DNA of 64,000 bases from Paragorgia papillata (taxonomy: Eukaryota; Cnidaria; Anthozoa; Scleralcyonacea; Coralliidae), in the NCBI GenBank assembly GCA_035771165.1, contig JAWNZC010000013.1, positions 2,004,501 to 2,068,500 on the forward strand, written 5' to 3'. The position numbers and the translations under genes are program-made. Positions 43,313 to 54,800 of the stretch are shown here, one piece after another. The first letter of the stretch is position 1, and every line of letters starts with the position of its first letter. The notes beneath the pieces are model-generated. The model saw nothing but the letters and a program-made list of their open reading frames with translations, was not told the origin of the DNA and did no database searches.

Positions 43313-46300
43313 AACAAACAAACAAACAAACAAACAAACAAACAAATAAACAAACAAACAAACAAACAAACAAACAAACAAAAACAACAGACAGACAGAC
43401 AGACAGACAGAACAGACAGAACAGACAGAAACAAATGCACATGGAATAAACGTATGACGTATTCAATCACCACTCAACAAACATAGAACCGCGTATTATA
43501 CGACTTACTGTGCAGTAAGTCGATCACTCTTTATTGATTACAAACATTGTAAGACCTACAATACAGCCTATCATATTAACTCTATTGCATGTTTCCATGG
43601 ATGTTATGTGTTTTTTTCTTGGGTTTTTTTCTGTTCTAGTTTGTCCAGGCGCTCTTCACCCTCCTCCTGTCGTTTCTTTCCCTTCATCGATGCCGTCCCT
43701 TAGTCACCCGCATCACCTGCCAACGTTTTCAGAGAGACCCACATCGCTCAGCTGGCCCCTGTCGTCTCCGGGATCCTTCCTGCCCCCGAATCAGGCGTTG
43801 GTTTCTCACATGCCACCTCACTCGTTACCAGGCGTCATTCCTCCGTCGCACCCTGCCGTTTTTGTCGGTCCTGACCATCAGCAGATTCCCACTCTCATGC
43901 GACATCCCGCTTTGCCATACCACGTTGCTCAGCCTATTCTTTCTCCTCTGAATGTCAACTTTCACTGGCCTCCTCATGTTATTCCTCATAATCCGGGATT
44001 CCCACCGCTCTTCCGTCCACCTATGTTCCATCGCCGACCTTACAATTACCCTTACCTACACCCTCCTCCGATGATGCACCACCCTCCGATGATGCACCAC
44101 CCTCCGATGTTTCACCACCCTCCAATATTTCACCCCCCTTTCCCACCAGTTCACGTTCACCCTCATCCCGTACCGGTTATTATTCACCTACCTCCTAAAC
44201 CAATAGTTATCCACGCACCACCGAAACCACCACCGAAACCGAAACCACCACCACCACCGAAACCACCACCTCTACCGAAACCACCACCTCTACCGAAAGC
44301 ACCACGTCTACCGAAACCACCACCTCTACCAAAACCACCACCTCCACGGAAACCACGAGGTCCTCCAGGTGAGTGCCATAACAAAGGTGACCAACTATAC
44401 AGGCTCGATTTTAGCCGTTGTCTGAGCCGCACTGCTTATTTCCTTCACCTGAAAAGATGAAACTCTTTTACACTTTTTATACTTTTTTGTGGAAGCACGG
44501 GTGGCGTGTGCTGTTAGGGCGCTGCCTCCCGCCACTGTAGTTAAGCCCAGTTGAACGGGGTTAGTACTTGGATAGGTGACCGTCTGGGAATAACCCTGTT
44601 CTCGAACTTGAATTTCATGTGTAGAGTTTAGTTGGTCTCTCCTGTGCTTCGAGGGTTTTTCGCAGGGTTCTGCGGTTTTCCTCCCTCCGTAAAATCAACA
44701 CTTAGGTCTTAGCTTATGTCGTGCACTTTTAACATGAGCCTCTGGCTCGGATGATTGGGCGACCACATCCTGTGCTTACGACGTTAAATAAATCATTACT
44801 CATTACTCATTACACCTGTATGTTATATTTCATAAGCGAGTGGGAGTGTTTTACCAGGGGTTAGAAACACGAGAGGACAATGAAAATCACGAGGCCGTCA
44901 AAGTGCCTATGAAACGAAAATTAAGTCTGTCTTATTTGAAAGGACACTTAAAATGATAGAGTAACATCTTTTGAAGTTTTTCGTTTCCTTGCTTCGTTCT
45001 GGAGATATTTCAGTTTGTTTGATATGCAAATTAAACATTTTAACGTCACATGTGCATCATGAGTTGTTGAAAAAAGTTATACAATAAAAACCCGCTAACA
45101 AGAACCTACATTTTACCAAATCAGCCTGGGGTAGGTTCTTATATTCTTATATATGTTCTTATATAAATAAATTCTTAATTTCAGCCTGAGGTTCTAATAG
45201 TTGAAGGTTCTTGTTAGCGGGTTTTTACTGTATATCTTTGCTATTATCAAACCAAAATAATTCGAGGGAAGCATGTGCGTGTGTTTCGCCGAGAACACTA
45301 AACATATAGATTTTCAAGTGATTATATTTGACAATAGCAAAGATATATAACGTTTTTCGATAACTCATTATGCTCGTGTGACGTCGCAACATGCGACATT
45401 TACATCAAACAAACTGAAATATCTCAAGAACGAAGCAAGGAAACGAAAAACTGCAAAATATGTTACTCTATCATTTTAAGTGTCCTTTCAAATAAGACAA
45501 ACTTAATTTTCGTTTCATAGGCACTTTAACCGAGTAATTTTCATTGTTCTCGAGTGTTTGTAAAACATGAGAGAATAATGAAAATCACGAGGCTGCAAGC
45601 CGAGTGATTTTTATTGTTTTCGAATGTTTTACAAACACGAGAGAACATTGAAAATTACGAGGTACGGTCCCCAGGGTGTCCGGTCTAATAACAGTCTAAT
45701 AAACAAGTTTGTACATTTTGTTTATGAAACAAAACTGCTTTTTTCTAGCTCCAAGTTTTCAGGGATCTGATGGAACTGCGCAGCAAGATGACAACCCTAC
45801 CGTTGAATCACCAGGAGGTAAGTTGTTCTTTTTGAGAGTCTTATAAAAGCTCACTTTTATCATCTTTATTATGATCATGGTCATGGTGGTCAGGGTCATG
45901 GTCATGGTCATGGTCATGGTAATAGCCATGGTCATGGTAATAGTCATGGTCATGGTCATGCATGGATGCATGGTCATGGTCATGGTCATGGTCATGGTCA
46001 TGGTCATGGTAATAGCCATGGTCATGGTAATAGTAATAGTCATAGTCATGGTCATGCATGGATGCATGGTCATGGTCATGCATGGATGCATGGTCATGGT
46101 CATGGCCATGGTCATGGTAATAGTCATGGTCATGGTCATGGTCATGCATGGATGCATGGTCATGGTCATGGTCATGGTAATAGCCATGGTCATGGTAATA
46201 GTCATGGTCATGGGCATTGTGATCGTCATGGTCATGGTCATGGTCATCATCATCATCGCGGATAAGTATCTGGCTCATTTTAGATGATAATGATCAAGCT

Positions 46301-46587
46301 GCCTCTTATTAGATTATCCAGGAACATGCATCTTAGTTTGTCTTCGAGAGCTGCCTTCCTGATGTATCTTCCTTCTAGTGTTTGCGTTAGTAAGATTTCG
46401 GGGGAACGTAAAATTAAACAAGAAGAAAACTTTCTGACGAAAGCACTGAAATTGAGATAACCTATTTTATTTGTACTGTTTCTTAGGCCCGCCTGGTGCT
46501 CCTCCATTGGTTGTTGTCGATACCTCGAAGAAAACCTCAATATTACCACTACCAAGACCGCAGTTTAGAACAACCAAGAATACGTAA
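38646..46587 (+). CDS. Gene A: secreted His/Pro-rich, Lys-Pro-Pro-rich protein (unnamed)
   Basis: Exons: 38646-38649, 38794-38862, 40601-41947, 42409-42453, 42963-42989, 43640-44368, 45749-45817, 46487-46587, giving 796 residues; every junction is phase 1 with GT/AG borders. The start gives MVCWKLVATVLVYFVLSN, a good signal peptide, so it is probably secreted. Exon 3 (448 residues) is rich in Ser, Thr, Lys and Asp with dibasic sites and no known domain, ending in a Cys cluster (LICCSVCCPTG); two tiny exons add DSCPL and EDCKCKRQIGVC. Exon 6 (243 residues) is His/Pro/Met-rich (HHPPMMHHPPMFHHPPIF), then KPPPLPKPPPL repeats. The last exons are GPPGAPP-like, ending FRTTKNT. Nothing looks enzymatic. 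I infer an extracellular structural, adhesive or metal-binding protein. The split start codon exon and the 1.7-kb second intron are the weakest parts. Confidence 0.7.
38995..39335. mobile_element. MITE in gene A intron 2
   Basis: Inverted ends TTATAGTCCGTTTCAGCTTG and CAAGCTGAAACTGACTATAA with internal GAACTTC/CGAACTT words; the open frame inside (39075-39302) is an artefact. Confidence 0.7.
39554..39989. mobile_element. Tc1/mariner-like MITE with CACGCGTAAAAA ends
   Basis: 436 bp, TA on both sides, ends CACGCGTAAAAACGCACAAC and TTGCGAGATTTTTACGCGTG, interior full of GTTGTTCA/TGAACAAC palindromes. Confidence 0.85.
42077..42890. other. Gene A intron 4 repeats: Harbinger-like pieces and a nested MITE
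   Basis: 42075-42235 has inverted CGGGATCCCG/GGGACGGGAC material ending CATGTAAACAG. 42490-42890 is an inverted element (AACCTTACTATATT-type ends, internal CAGAGAACGT) split at 42577-42793 by a third AGCCC-ended MITE with TAA duplications. Confidence 0.65.
42577..42793. mobile_element. Harbinger-like MITE, copy 3, nested
   Basis: Ends AGCCCTAATCAAG and TTCTCGTTTGATTACGGCT with TAA at 42574-42576 and 42794-42796; sits inside another inverted element. Confidence 0.85.
43128..43430. repeat. CAAA and CAGA tetranucleotide arrays in gene A intron 5
   Basis: CAAA (43130-43220), CAGA with CAGG variants (43226-43312), CAAA again, then CAGA. Open frames on it ([16 protein letters not shown]) are artefacts. 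Confidence 0.97.
44499..44813 (+). repeat. 5S rRNA-derived SINE, copy 4
   Basis: Head GTTAAGCCCAGTTGAACGGG, GTACTTGGATAGGTGACCG, body GGTTCTGCGGTTTTCCTCCC, and a second type of 3' end with a CATTACTCATTACTCATTAC tail, shared with copy 3. Lies in gene A intron 6. Confidence 0.9.
44902..45525. mobile_element. piggyBac-like MITE, copy 2, with a nested pogo-like element
   Basis: Ends AGTGCCTATGAAACGAAAAT and CGTTTCATAGGCACT, TTAA on the right and a decayed TCAA on the left. A TA-flanked 149-bp element (45082-45230; ends AAAAACCCGCTAACAAGAAC and TTCTTGTTAGCGGGTTTTTA) is inserted inside. Confidence 0.88.
45870..46258. repeat. GGTCAT hexanucleotide array in gene A intron 7
   Basis: GGTCAT units with GGTAAT and GCATGGATGCAT variants. 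A smaller related array lies at 53168-53290. Both are intronic. Confidence 0.96.
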
Positions 46588-47008
46588 TTATAGACAAGAA
46601 GTTTCGAAAAGTCGTTGGTTTTATAGATTTTGCTGTCTGTGGAATTTCCGTGTGTCACCCAACTGCAGTTCCTGAACGCCCTTTCCTATCCGAGAAGCGA
46701 GTAGCATTTTATACAGTCTTTGATACGAACAGGTACGAGGCGTTTATACCTGGACCTAGAACGTAACCTGATTCTATTATAGGCGTTAGAAGGGCCATTG
46801 GAAGGGGGGATTTACATGGCGAAAATTGTCCAGTTAAGTTGGTATCCCAGGTATACACTGACTGGACAAAACTCGTAGTGGACAAAACTCTCTGTACAAA
46901 ATTCTCTGTACAAACGCGATAAGATAAATAAAAGAAAAATTAAATCGCCGGGATGCGACCTGCTCACGTTCCGTCCTATGCAAATGGCCCTTTGCAGTTT
47001 CTTTTTAA

Positions 47009-47191
47009 TAGACCTTATTCCAAAATGGCCGCCGAATTAGGATTCTTTTATGTGCATATAAATTAGCCTTTATGACCTCGTTTTAAAGTAAAAATTATTT
47101 TGAATTTCCCACATGAAAACGAGTTCATAAGGGCTAATTTATATGTATATAAAAGAATTTTAATTCGACGGCCATTTTGGAATAAGGTCTA
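47009..47191. mobile_element. MITE with TAGACCTTATT ends, short copy 2
   Basis: Nearly identical to 25578-25758; TAA precedes the left end and TAT follows the right end. Confidence 0.85.
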
Positions 47192-47690
47192 TATAGCAAA
47201 TTAACTTATCATCTAATCATTAATATAATTCATGAAGAAAATTCAAAAGAAATCAGGTGTTGTAAATCGGATAAAAATTCGTCTTGATTGACATAAACTT
47301 TCCAATCAACTTTCTCTGCTTAAATAGCTTATATCTTAAAGGTTGTTGATAAACCTGAATGCAGTTATTATATATAATTGGGAAATTAATTATAATTCTA
47401 AATTATATACTTATAATTGTACTTGTAATTAGTTAAAAACCATATATCCCTGTATATATATATACTATAATTACAAACTTTTGTATTAAACAAATTTTAT
47501 TAAGATTGAATAAACGTTGTTTTAAACATGCTGTAAATAAAGTATAAAATAGAATAAACTAAGAATAAAAATGTAATATTTGAAAATTAAAAAAAGTTTA
47601 TATTCAAGAGATGTGACGAAATTATAGCATTTTTGCAAACCTATAATCTATTGCATTGTAATCAAGTCCAACTTAAACTAAAACTAAATG

Positions 47691-47815
47691 GGGAGGCGTG
47701 GGTGGTACAAGCTGTTCGTCGAATGGGGGTTAGCACTTAGACGGGTGACCACATTAGCTTCACGTGAGTAGAGTAAGTTGTTCCTTCTCTCCTGTGTCTC
47801 GAAGGTGTTTCACCG
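47691..47815 (+). repeat. 5S-derived SINE, copy 5, decayed
   Basis: GGGTTAGCACTTAGACGGGTG corresponds to the 5S promoter words with several substitutions and a deleted head; CTCTCCTGTGTCTCGAAGG matches the body. Confidence 0.65.
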
Positions 47816-48853
47816 ATCCAAATTTTTTAAAAATTAACAAATATGATTTTTCAGAGAAAAAAATTATTCGTTCTACAGAATTTTTTTAAAAATCGGCCTA
47901 TTGATTAGTTATACTTAAAGAAAAGTTTTAATGAAAAAAAATTGGGGGTCACCAAAGTTCTTTTCGAATTAAATTAATTTGAAGGGTAATTGGCAGCCAT
48001 TTTGAAACATCACTGTTGCCATAGCAACAACTGTTGCTATTTATTTGGTAACAGTTCTTGATTGTCAGACTGTTTAACTATGCATAACATTTAGTTTTAT
48101 TCTTTTTCCGAGTTGTTTATGCACGTGTTTTGAACTCTCAAACTTGTATTTTCCATTTTCCAAGAAACTGTATGGAGACTAAACGGTTGTTTAACTAGCA
48201 CTATTTACCGTCGTTGCTTCGAGCATTTCCGCTTGAGGGAGCTCAACAGGTACAAAGTAACATATTAACGTTTAGTTGCAAATGGCGTCGTTTACCCGTA
48301 ACCGATAACGGATCAAAGGTCTCCTTGGGGGAGATTCCTGATTCCTAGCGGCTTAAAATGTAACAGAGATAGTCGCTTGGGGTTTGTCTTGCGTGCAGGC
48401 TTTCGTCTGGATCCAAATATGTTAGAGAGACGATGGTATTGAGTTTAATGTTTTATTATGGCTTAACAGTAGTTAATTTGATTCACTTCTGTGGACAGAG
48501 TGTTTATATCGATGCTCGGCCGTTGAGACAAGTAAAGGCTGGTCCTTATAAAGGTACACACCTCGCCGTTTACGTTGTTATTCTAACCTTATTGAAAAAT
48601 TAAATGTCATTTTTCTTTTGAGCGGTGACATTTTACAAGCGTACGCTTGAATAAGCAGTTTCCAAAATCAGATAGTAATACGAAAATATAGTAATCTCTT
48701 GTTTTGTTACGTATCTGTTAGCTAAATATAAAGCTGAATTGACATACGTTACAATATCAGGAAAAAAGAACTAAAATGAATTTTTACTTTTTTAATGTCA
48801 TAATTATCTTAAGTTTATGTAGTACTTTAAAACGGGAAAAATCTTACTGTACA

Positions 48854-51800
48854 ATGTCAGAATTAACGTGCTTTATACTTTTCTTTATATTTATCCAAAG
48901 TAAGTTGAAGTTAAGAAACTATTGACGTGATGATATGAAATGTAAAGACTGAATTATATTAGTTTTAAAAATAACCTTCTGGGAAAATATAAATGTTATC
49001 TGGAAAATGTTTATGATCCAGCCGCATAGACGACCAAGTTTTCCTTGACAAGTTTTATTTGTTCGTGTGTACGACACAAATTGACAAGTTTTTCCTTGAC
49101 ATGGTCATGACCAGCTGGTCATGCCAGCTTTTGAACAAGGAAAATTGTTCGTGTGTATAGTCGTCAAGGAAAACTTGACAAGATCATATATATCCAAAGC
49201 TTATTACGCGACCATTGCCGTCAAGGAAAACTTGTCCAACCGTACACACGAGCAATATAAATTGTCAAGGAAAATGTTTGGGGGGAAAATTGTTCATCGT
49301 ACACACGAGCAAGGAAAGCTACCAAGGAACTTGTCAAGGAAAACTTGGTCGTCTGTGCGGGGCTTAAGTCTATCTGTGTGAAAAGTCATACTTGTAGGAA
49401 CCTTAATCAGGTTACTCACAAGACCTGCTGCTTTTAGACTGATTTCCAGGTGGCAACTTTTAATTCAGATTATCCATTCTCATAAACAATCTCTTTTTTG
49501 TATATATATATAAATATTCAATATTGTTTAAGATTATTATTATCACTAAGACCCCGTTTACACGATGCCGGTACAATTTGAAAACGGAGCAAAATCATGC
49601 CGGTGTGTAAATACAGGCCAAAAAGTCTTGCGTTTACACGGTGCCTGTATAATATAATGACGGATTAGCATGTGACTATTCTCTTCCAATAAGAATTGAG
49701 AAGACTTTGTGAATACTGCTGACCCGAATAATGTGGTCGTATATATCGTGATTACCGTCATCAAACTGTTACGGCACGGGCGTTTGCACGATACCGGTTA
49801 GTGTTCCGTTTTCATTTCATGCCGTCAAGGAACCCGTCTTCATTTTGTGCCGTTTTCATGTCATTTTTGTGCCGGTATCGTGTAAACGCAAGGCCTAAAC
49901 GGCATGATTTTGTTCCGTTTTCAAATTGTACCGGCATCGTGTAAACGGGGTCTAAGTTATATATATTTAGGAATAGTGTACTACAGTGAACTCTCTCTAA
50001 GGCGGACACCCTAGGGACCAAATTTGGTGTCCGCCTTAGAAAGTGTTTTATATGTGCTATGACGTGTATCTTAATTTTTTATATATAACGTATATAAAAG
50101 TTGTGTTTTAACTGGCGCTTTTTAATTTCGTCTTTCCAAATAGATGATAGTTATGACGGAAGATTTAAGAAGCCGAACGTAGGGGAGGAAGGCGTCGAGA
50201 AGGCGAATCATCGCAGTCAAGGTTAGTCTTTTTGTTTAATTGTTTAATTCAATAGTGTGGTGATTCACATCATAGTCAATCAAGATATGGTCTGGAAACT
50301 CAGCTAAAGTCTTTGGTCTATCTTTTTGTTCGCCTTTATGCATTTTTGTGCACGGTGCACGGTCACTGAACACATTGTATTTTAGTATAATGAACGAATT
50401 GTCCAATAGCAAGGTTTCAGTTCAATCAATCAACCGTGCTATTTAAATATTAATAAACCTAGGATGTGCATGATGTAAGGTACAGTTCAACATAAAATCA
50501 CAGCTCATTTTAGGCGCTTTGAAGTTTGCCGAGTTTCCAGACCATATCTCGATTGACTATGTTCACATTTTGACACAGCTAATTAATTTGTGAATACTGC
50601 AGTCAAAATATAGGAGTCGTTTTTAAAGTGCCTAGGACACGAAAATTAAGTCTGTGTTATTTGAAAGAACACTTAAAAAGGCAAAGTAACATCTTTTGCA
50701 GTTTTTCTATTCCTGATATCAGTCAGCTTGTTTCATATGCATGCAATTAAACATCTTGACGTCACACGTGCATGCATAATGAGTTATCGGAGAAGTTATA
50801 TATCTTTGCTATAGTATCAAACATAATAACTTAAAAACCTACATGTTTAGCGTTGTGGCAAAAACACATCCACACGCTTTCTTCGAATTAATGCAAGTTT
50901 GCTGTACAAGCTGGCTAACATAATTTATCTTTCTAATTATTTTCTGTAGTTGTATGTCAGGAAAAACTGGACATTGGAATTGTTTTGGGAGGATTTCAAG
51001 ATCCTTATTTCCAAGAGGCTGGAAAATTTACAGCGGGAACAGACTTCATAAAGCGTTTAATCAACAGCTTTCAGATCGAGTTCGACGGAGTGAGACTGGG
51101 TCTTATTACGTACGGCTCTTCTGCGCATGTATCGTTTGACTTTAAGTCTTTTCTAAACCTCGAACGTTTACGGAATGCGATCGGCGAGGCGTCGCCACCC
51201 GATGTTGGTGGAAACCTGAGGGAAGGACTGGAAATGAGCGAGGGTTATTTTTTCGGCGCACCAACCTCGATCAGTAACAAGCCGTCATCTCTAGTCGTAA
51301 TAACCGCTGGAAAATCCGACCGGAAGTTTGGAAAAAGTGAGCAAGAAATTGAGAGGGCTTGGTGTCGAGATCTTTTCGGTAGGCGTCGGAGAGGACGTGG
51401 ATAAAAACGAATTGAATACGATTGCTTCACGACCCCTGGCGAGTCATGTATTCGTCGCCAACTTCGGAGAGTTGGCGACGTTGAGTTCGATACTTGGAGA
51501 AAAGATTTGTCGAGGTGAGTGGACGACTGTTGTACCATAATTAATAGAACTTATACAGTTGACTCCCTCTCTCTCTGTACGGACACTCTCGTAAGCGGAC
51601 AGCTCCGGTTTAATACGGACACCTTTCCAAAACCCCGTTTGAACTCTCAGTCAAACTCTGTATTTATACGTTCCCGTAGCCGGACAGTAGAGAGCTTAAG
51701 CAACAGACGTTTTATAGCCACGGACGGCGTTGTAATTCAATAGCATTTTTCATTCAAAACAATGATAATGAGCAATTTAAAATTAGCAAGAGCAAGGTGA

Positions 51801-54800
51801 ACGCCGTCGTCGTTTTACACAAGACGTCATTGAGAGCATTTTCACGTTTTTGAGACGACGGGAACTTCTAGAACGTTGAGGCCTGTCATCGCTGTTTTAC
51901 TACAATGAGACATACTTTTAAAGTAGGCTGAAACTTGTATTTTAAGGGGGATAATTTCATTACATTACAATATAAAATAAAGGAATGAAGATGAAATTTA
52001 AGCTTATAAGCTAACAGTTTAGATATGTGATTATTCATAGCCTTTGTTTTGGGTGAAAAATTATTTTCAAAGAATACGCGGTTCAGTAGTTCTGTATTGT
52101 ATTCCTGTTCTTCCGGACACCGTCCGTGTCTCAAAAACGCCTAACATGCTTAAGCTCTCTACTCCCGTAAGCGGACGCGGACACTTTTGATGGTTATAAT
52201 TTGGATTTTTCTTTTGTTTTTACACTCCCGTAAGCGGACACCCCGGAAAAATAATCCAATTACTAAAACCCTTATGAGCATTACGGAGGGTGTTCAGACA
52301 TTTCATTGCGAAACGTTTTTGGCTATTTAAGCCTTGAAAAACTAAATAAAACAAGCAATCATTTTAAGACATTCTAAGTTTCATTTTGTGTGAGTACCAT
52401 TGAAAGTCACCAGTAGAAACTCCTGTAGGCGGACAAAACTCATATATTCGACAAGTGTCCGCTTACGAGAACTATTCCCGTTAGCGGACAACTCCACTTA
52501 CGGACACTTTTTCAGATTCCCGAGGGTGTCCGCTTTCGGGAGAGTCAACTGTACATGGTTTGGAAACCCGTTCAAGTCATTGTTCTATGTTTTTGTTCAA
52601 GTGTATGGAAATTTGTGCAACTTCACGGTATTGCATTTTCTGTATAATGAAACAGTAATCCAATAGCAACGATCGGGTTTAATTAGTGTGGTCCGTCATC
52701 GTCACGTGTTGTGGTGCTTCATCGTCACGTGTTGTGGTGCTTTATCGTCACGTGTCCATAGAATTTACTTCCATATATGGAACTCTATTGTCTTTCAACA
52801 TGACTATCACTTCATGGTGAAAGACAGTGGAGCTTCCAAACCATGTATACGTTATATTAACTATGGTTGTACACACACGCAGAAAATACGCACAGCCTGT
52901 ATCAGACATGGTTTTCGGACTGAAATAAGAAGCCTTCCGACTCTGAACTGGTTAAACCGTAAAACCGGTTTTTCAAAAATTCAGAAAATAACGCCATTTC
53001 AGTATTGAAGGAATGCAATTTCAGATTTTCAATTGCACTGGATTGATAATCTCGGATTGTTGCTGTAGAATGGAAGTATTTGCTCCGGAAGCGCGAGACT
53101 TTTGCCTGATAAACAGCTCTGATGGCAAAAGGAATGGACTCTTTACTATGATACTTGTTGTAAATAGAGGTCATGGTCATGGTCATGGTCATCGTGATGG
53201 TCATGGTCATGGTCATGGTCATCGTGATGGTCATGGTCATGGTCATCGTGATGGTCATTGTCACGGTCATTGTCATGGTCATTGTAAAGGTAATGGTGAT
53301 GGTGGTGGTGGTCATGGTCATGGTCATGGTCATTGTTATGGTGTTCATGGTCATGATGCTGATGATGATAATGATGATGATTTTAATGAGGAAGATAATA
53401 ATAATGAAGAAGAAGATGATGATGATAATGATAATACCGATTCAATCCCGATTCCTACCAAGTAATATTTTTTAATTGTAGGTGCCAAAACGCGAAGGTT
53501 ATATGATTCCATCACCAAGAAAGGAAATCCGAAGACAACTGTGAAGATAACAACTGTGAAGATAAATAAAGAACAAAGGAAGGAGTGCTACAGGAGCCAA
53601 TGGAGTAGGTGGTACTTGTGCAGGTGCTGGAGGAGGTGGGGCTGGAGGTGGTCGTGCTAGTTCCACTTCTACTGGTGGTGATATTAGCGGTTTTGCTGGA
53701 GGTCGTATAGAAAAAGTTGGCACTGGTGGCACTGGTGGTGGTGGTGGTAGTGTTGGGGTTAGTGGGGGTGGAGGTGGGGGTGGTGGCACTGGTGGTGACA
53801 CTAGTGGTGGTGGTAGTAGTGGAGGTGGTGGTAATGCTGGAGGTGGTGGCACTAGTGGTGGTGGCACTAGTGGTGGTAGTAGTACTAGTAGGTGGTGGTA
53901 GTACTGGAGGTGGTGGTAATGCTGGAGGTGGTGGCACTGGTGGTGGCACTAGTGGTGGTGGTAGTACTGGAGGTGGTAGTACTGGAGGTGGTGGTAATGC
54001 TGGAGGTGGTGGTAGTGTTGGAGGTGGTGGTGGCACTAGTGGTGGTAGTGCTGGGGGTGGTGGTGGCACTGGCGGTGGTGCTGGCACTGCTGGTGGCAGT
54101 AGTGGTGGTGGCACTAGTGGTGGTGGTAGTACTGGAGGTGCTGGTAATGCTGGAGGTGGTGGCACTGGTGGTGGCACTAGTGGTGGTAGTAGTACTGGAG
54201 ATGGTGGTAATGCTGGAGGTGGTGGCACTGGTGGTGGCACTGGTGGTGGTAGTACTGGAGGTGGTGGTAATGCTGGAGGTGGTGGCACTGGTGGTGGCAC
54301 TAGTGGTGGTAGTAGTACTGGAGATGGTGGTAATGCTGGAGGTGGTGGCACTAGTGGTGGTGGTAGTACTGGAGGTGGTGGTAATGCTGGAGGTGGTGGT
54401 AGTGTTGGAGGTGGTGGTGGCACTAGTGGTGGTAGTGCTGGTGGTGCTGGCGGCACTGGGGGTGGTAGTGCTGGAAGTGGTGGTACTAATGGTGGTGATG
54501 CTGAAGGTGGTCCAGTAAAAGGTGCAGGTGATTCTGGGAGTTCTTCGGGAGGTGGTGGTGGAGGTGGTGGAAAGTCTGGAGGAGGTGGTGCAGGAGGTAA
54601 AGGTGCAGGAGGCAAAGGTGCAGGAGGCAAAGCTGGAGGTGGTGGTCCAGGAGACAAAACTGGAGGAGGTGGTCCAGGAGGAGGCGGTCCAGGAGGAGGC
54701 GGTCCAGGAGGCAAAGCTGGAGGTGGTGGTCCAGGAGGCAAAACTGGAGGAGGTGGTCCAGGAGGAGGTGATGCTGGAGGTGGTGGTCCAGGAGGAGGCG

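Larger units (their letters stand above)
46588..48853. other. Between genes A and B: repeats only
   Basis: A possible AATAAA for gene A lies at 46927-46932. A short TAGACCTTATT-ended MITE (47009-47191) and a decayed fifth 5S-SINE (47691-47815) are the only recognisable units; the rest is AT-rich with no supported exon. Confidence 0.5.
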
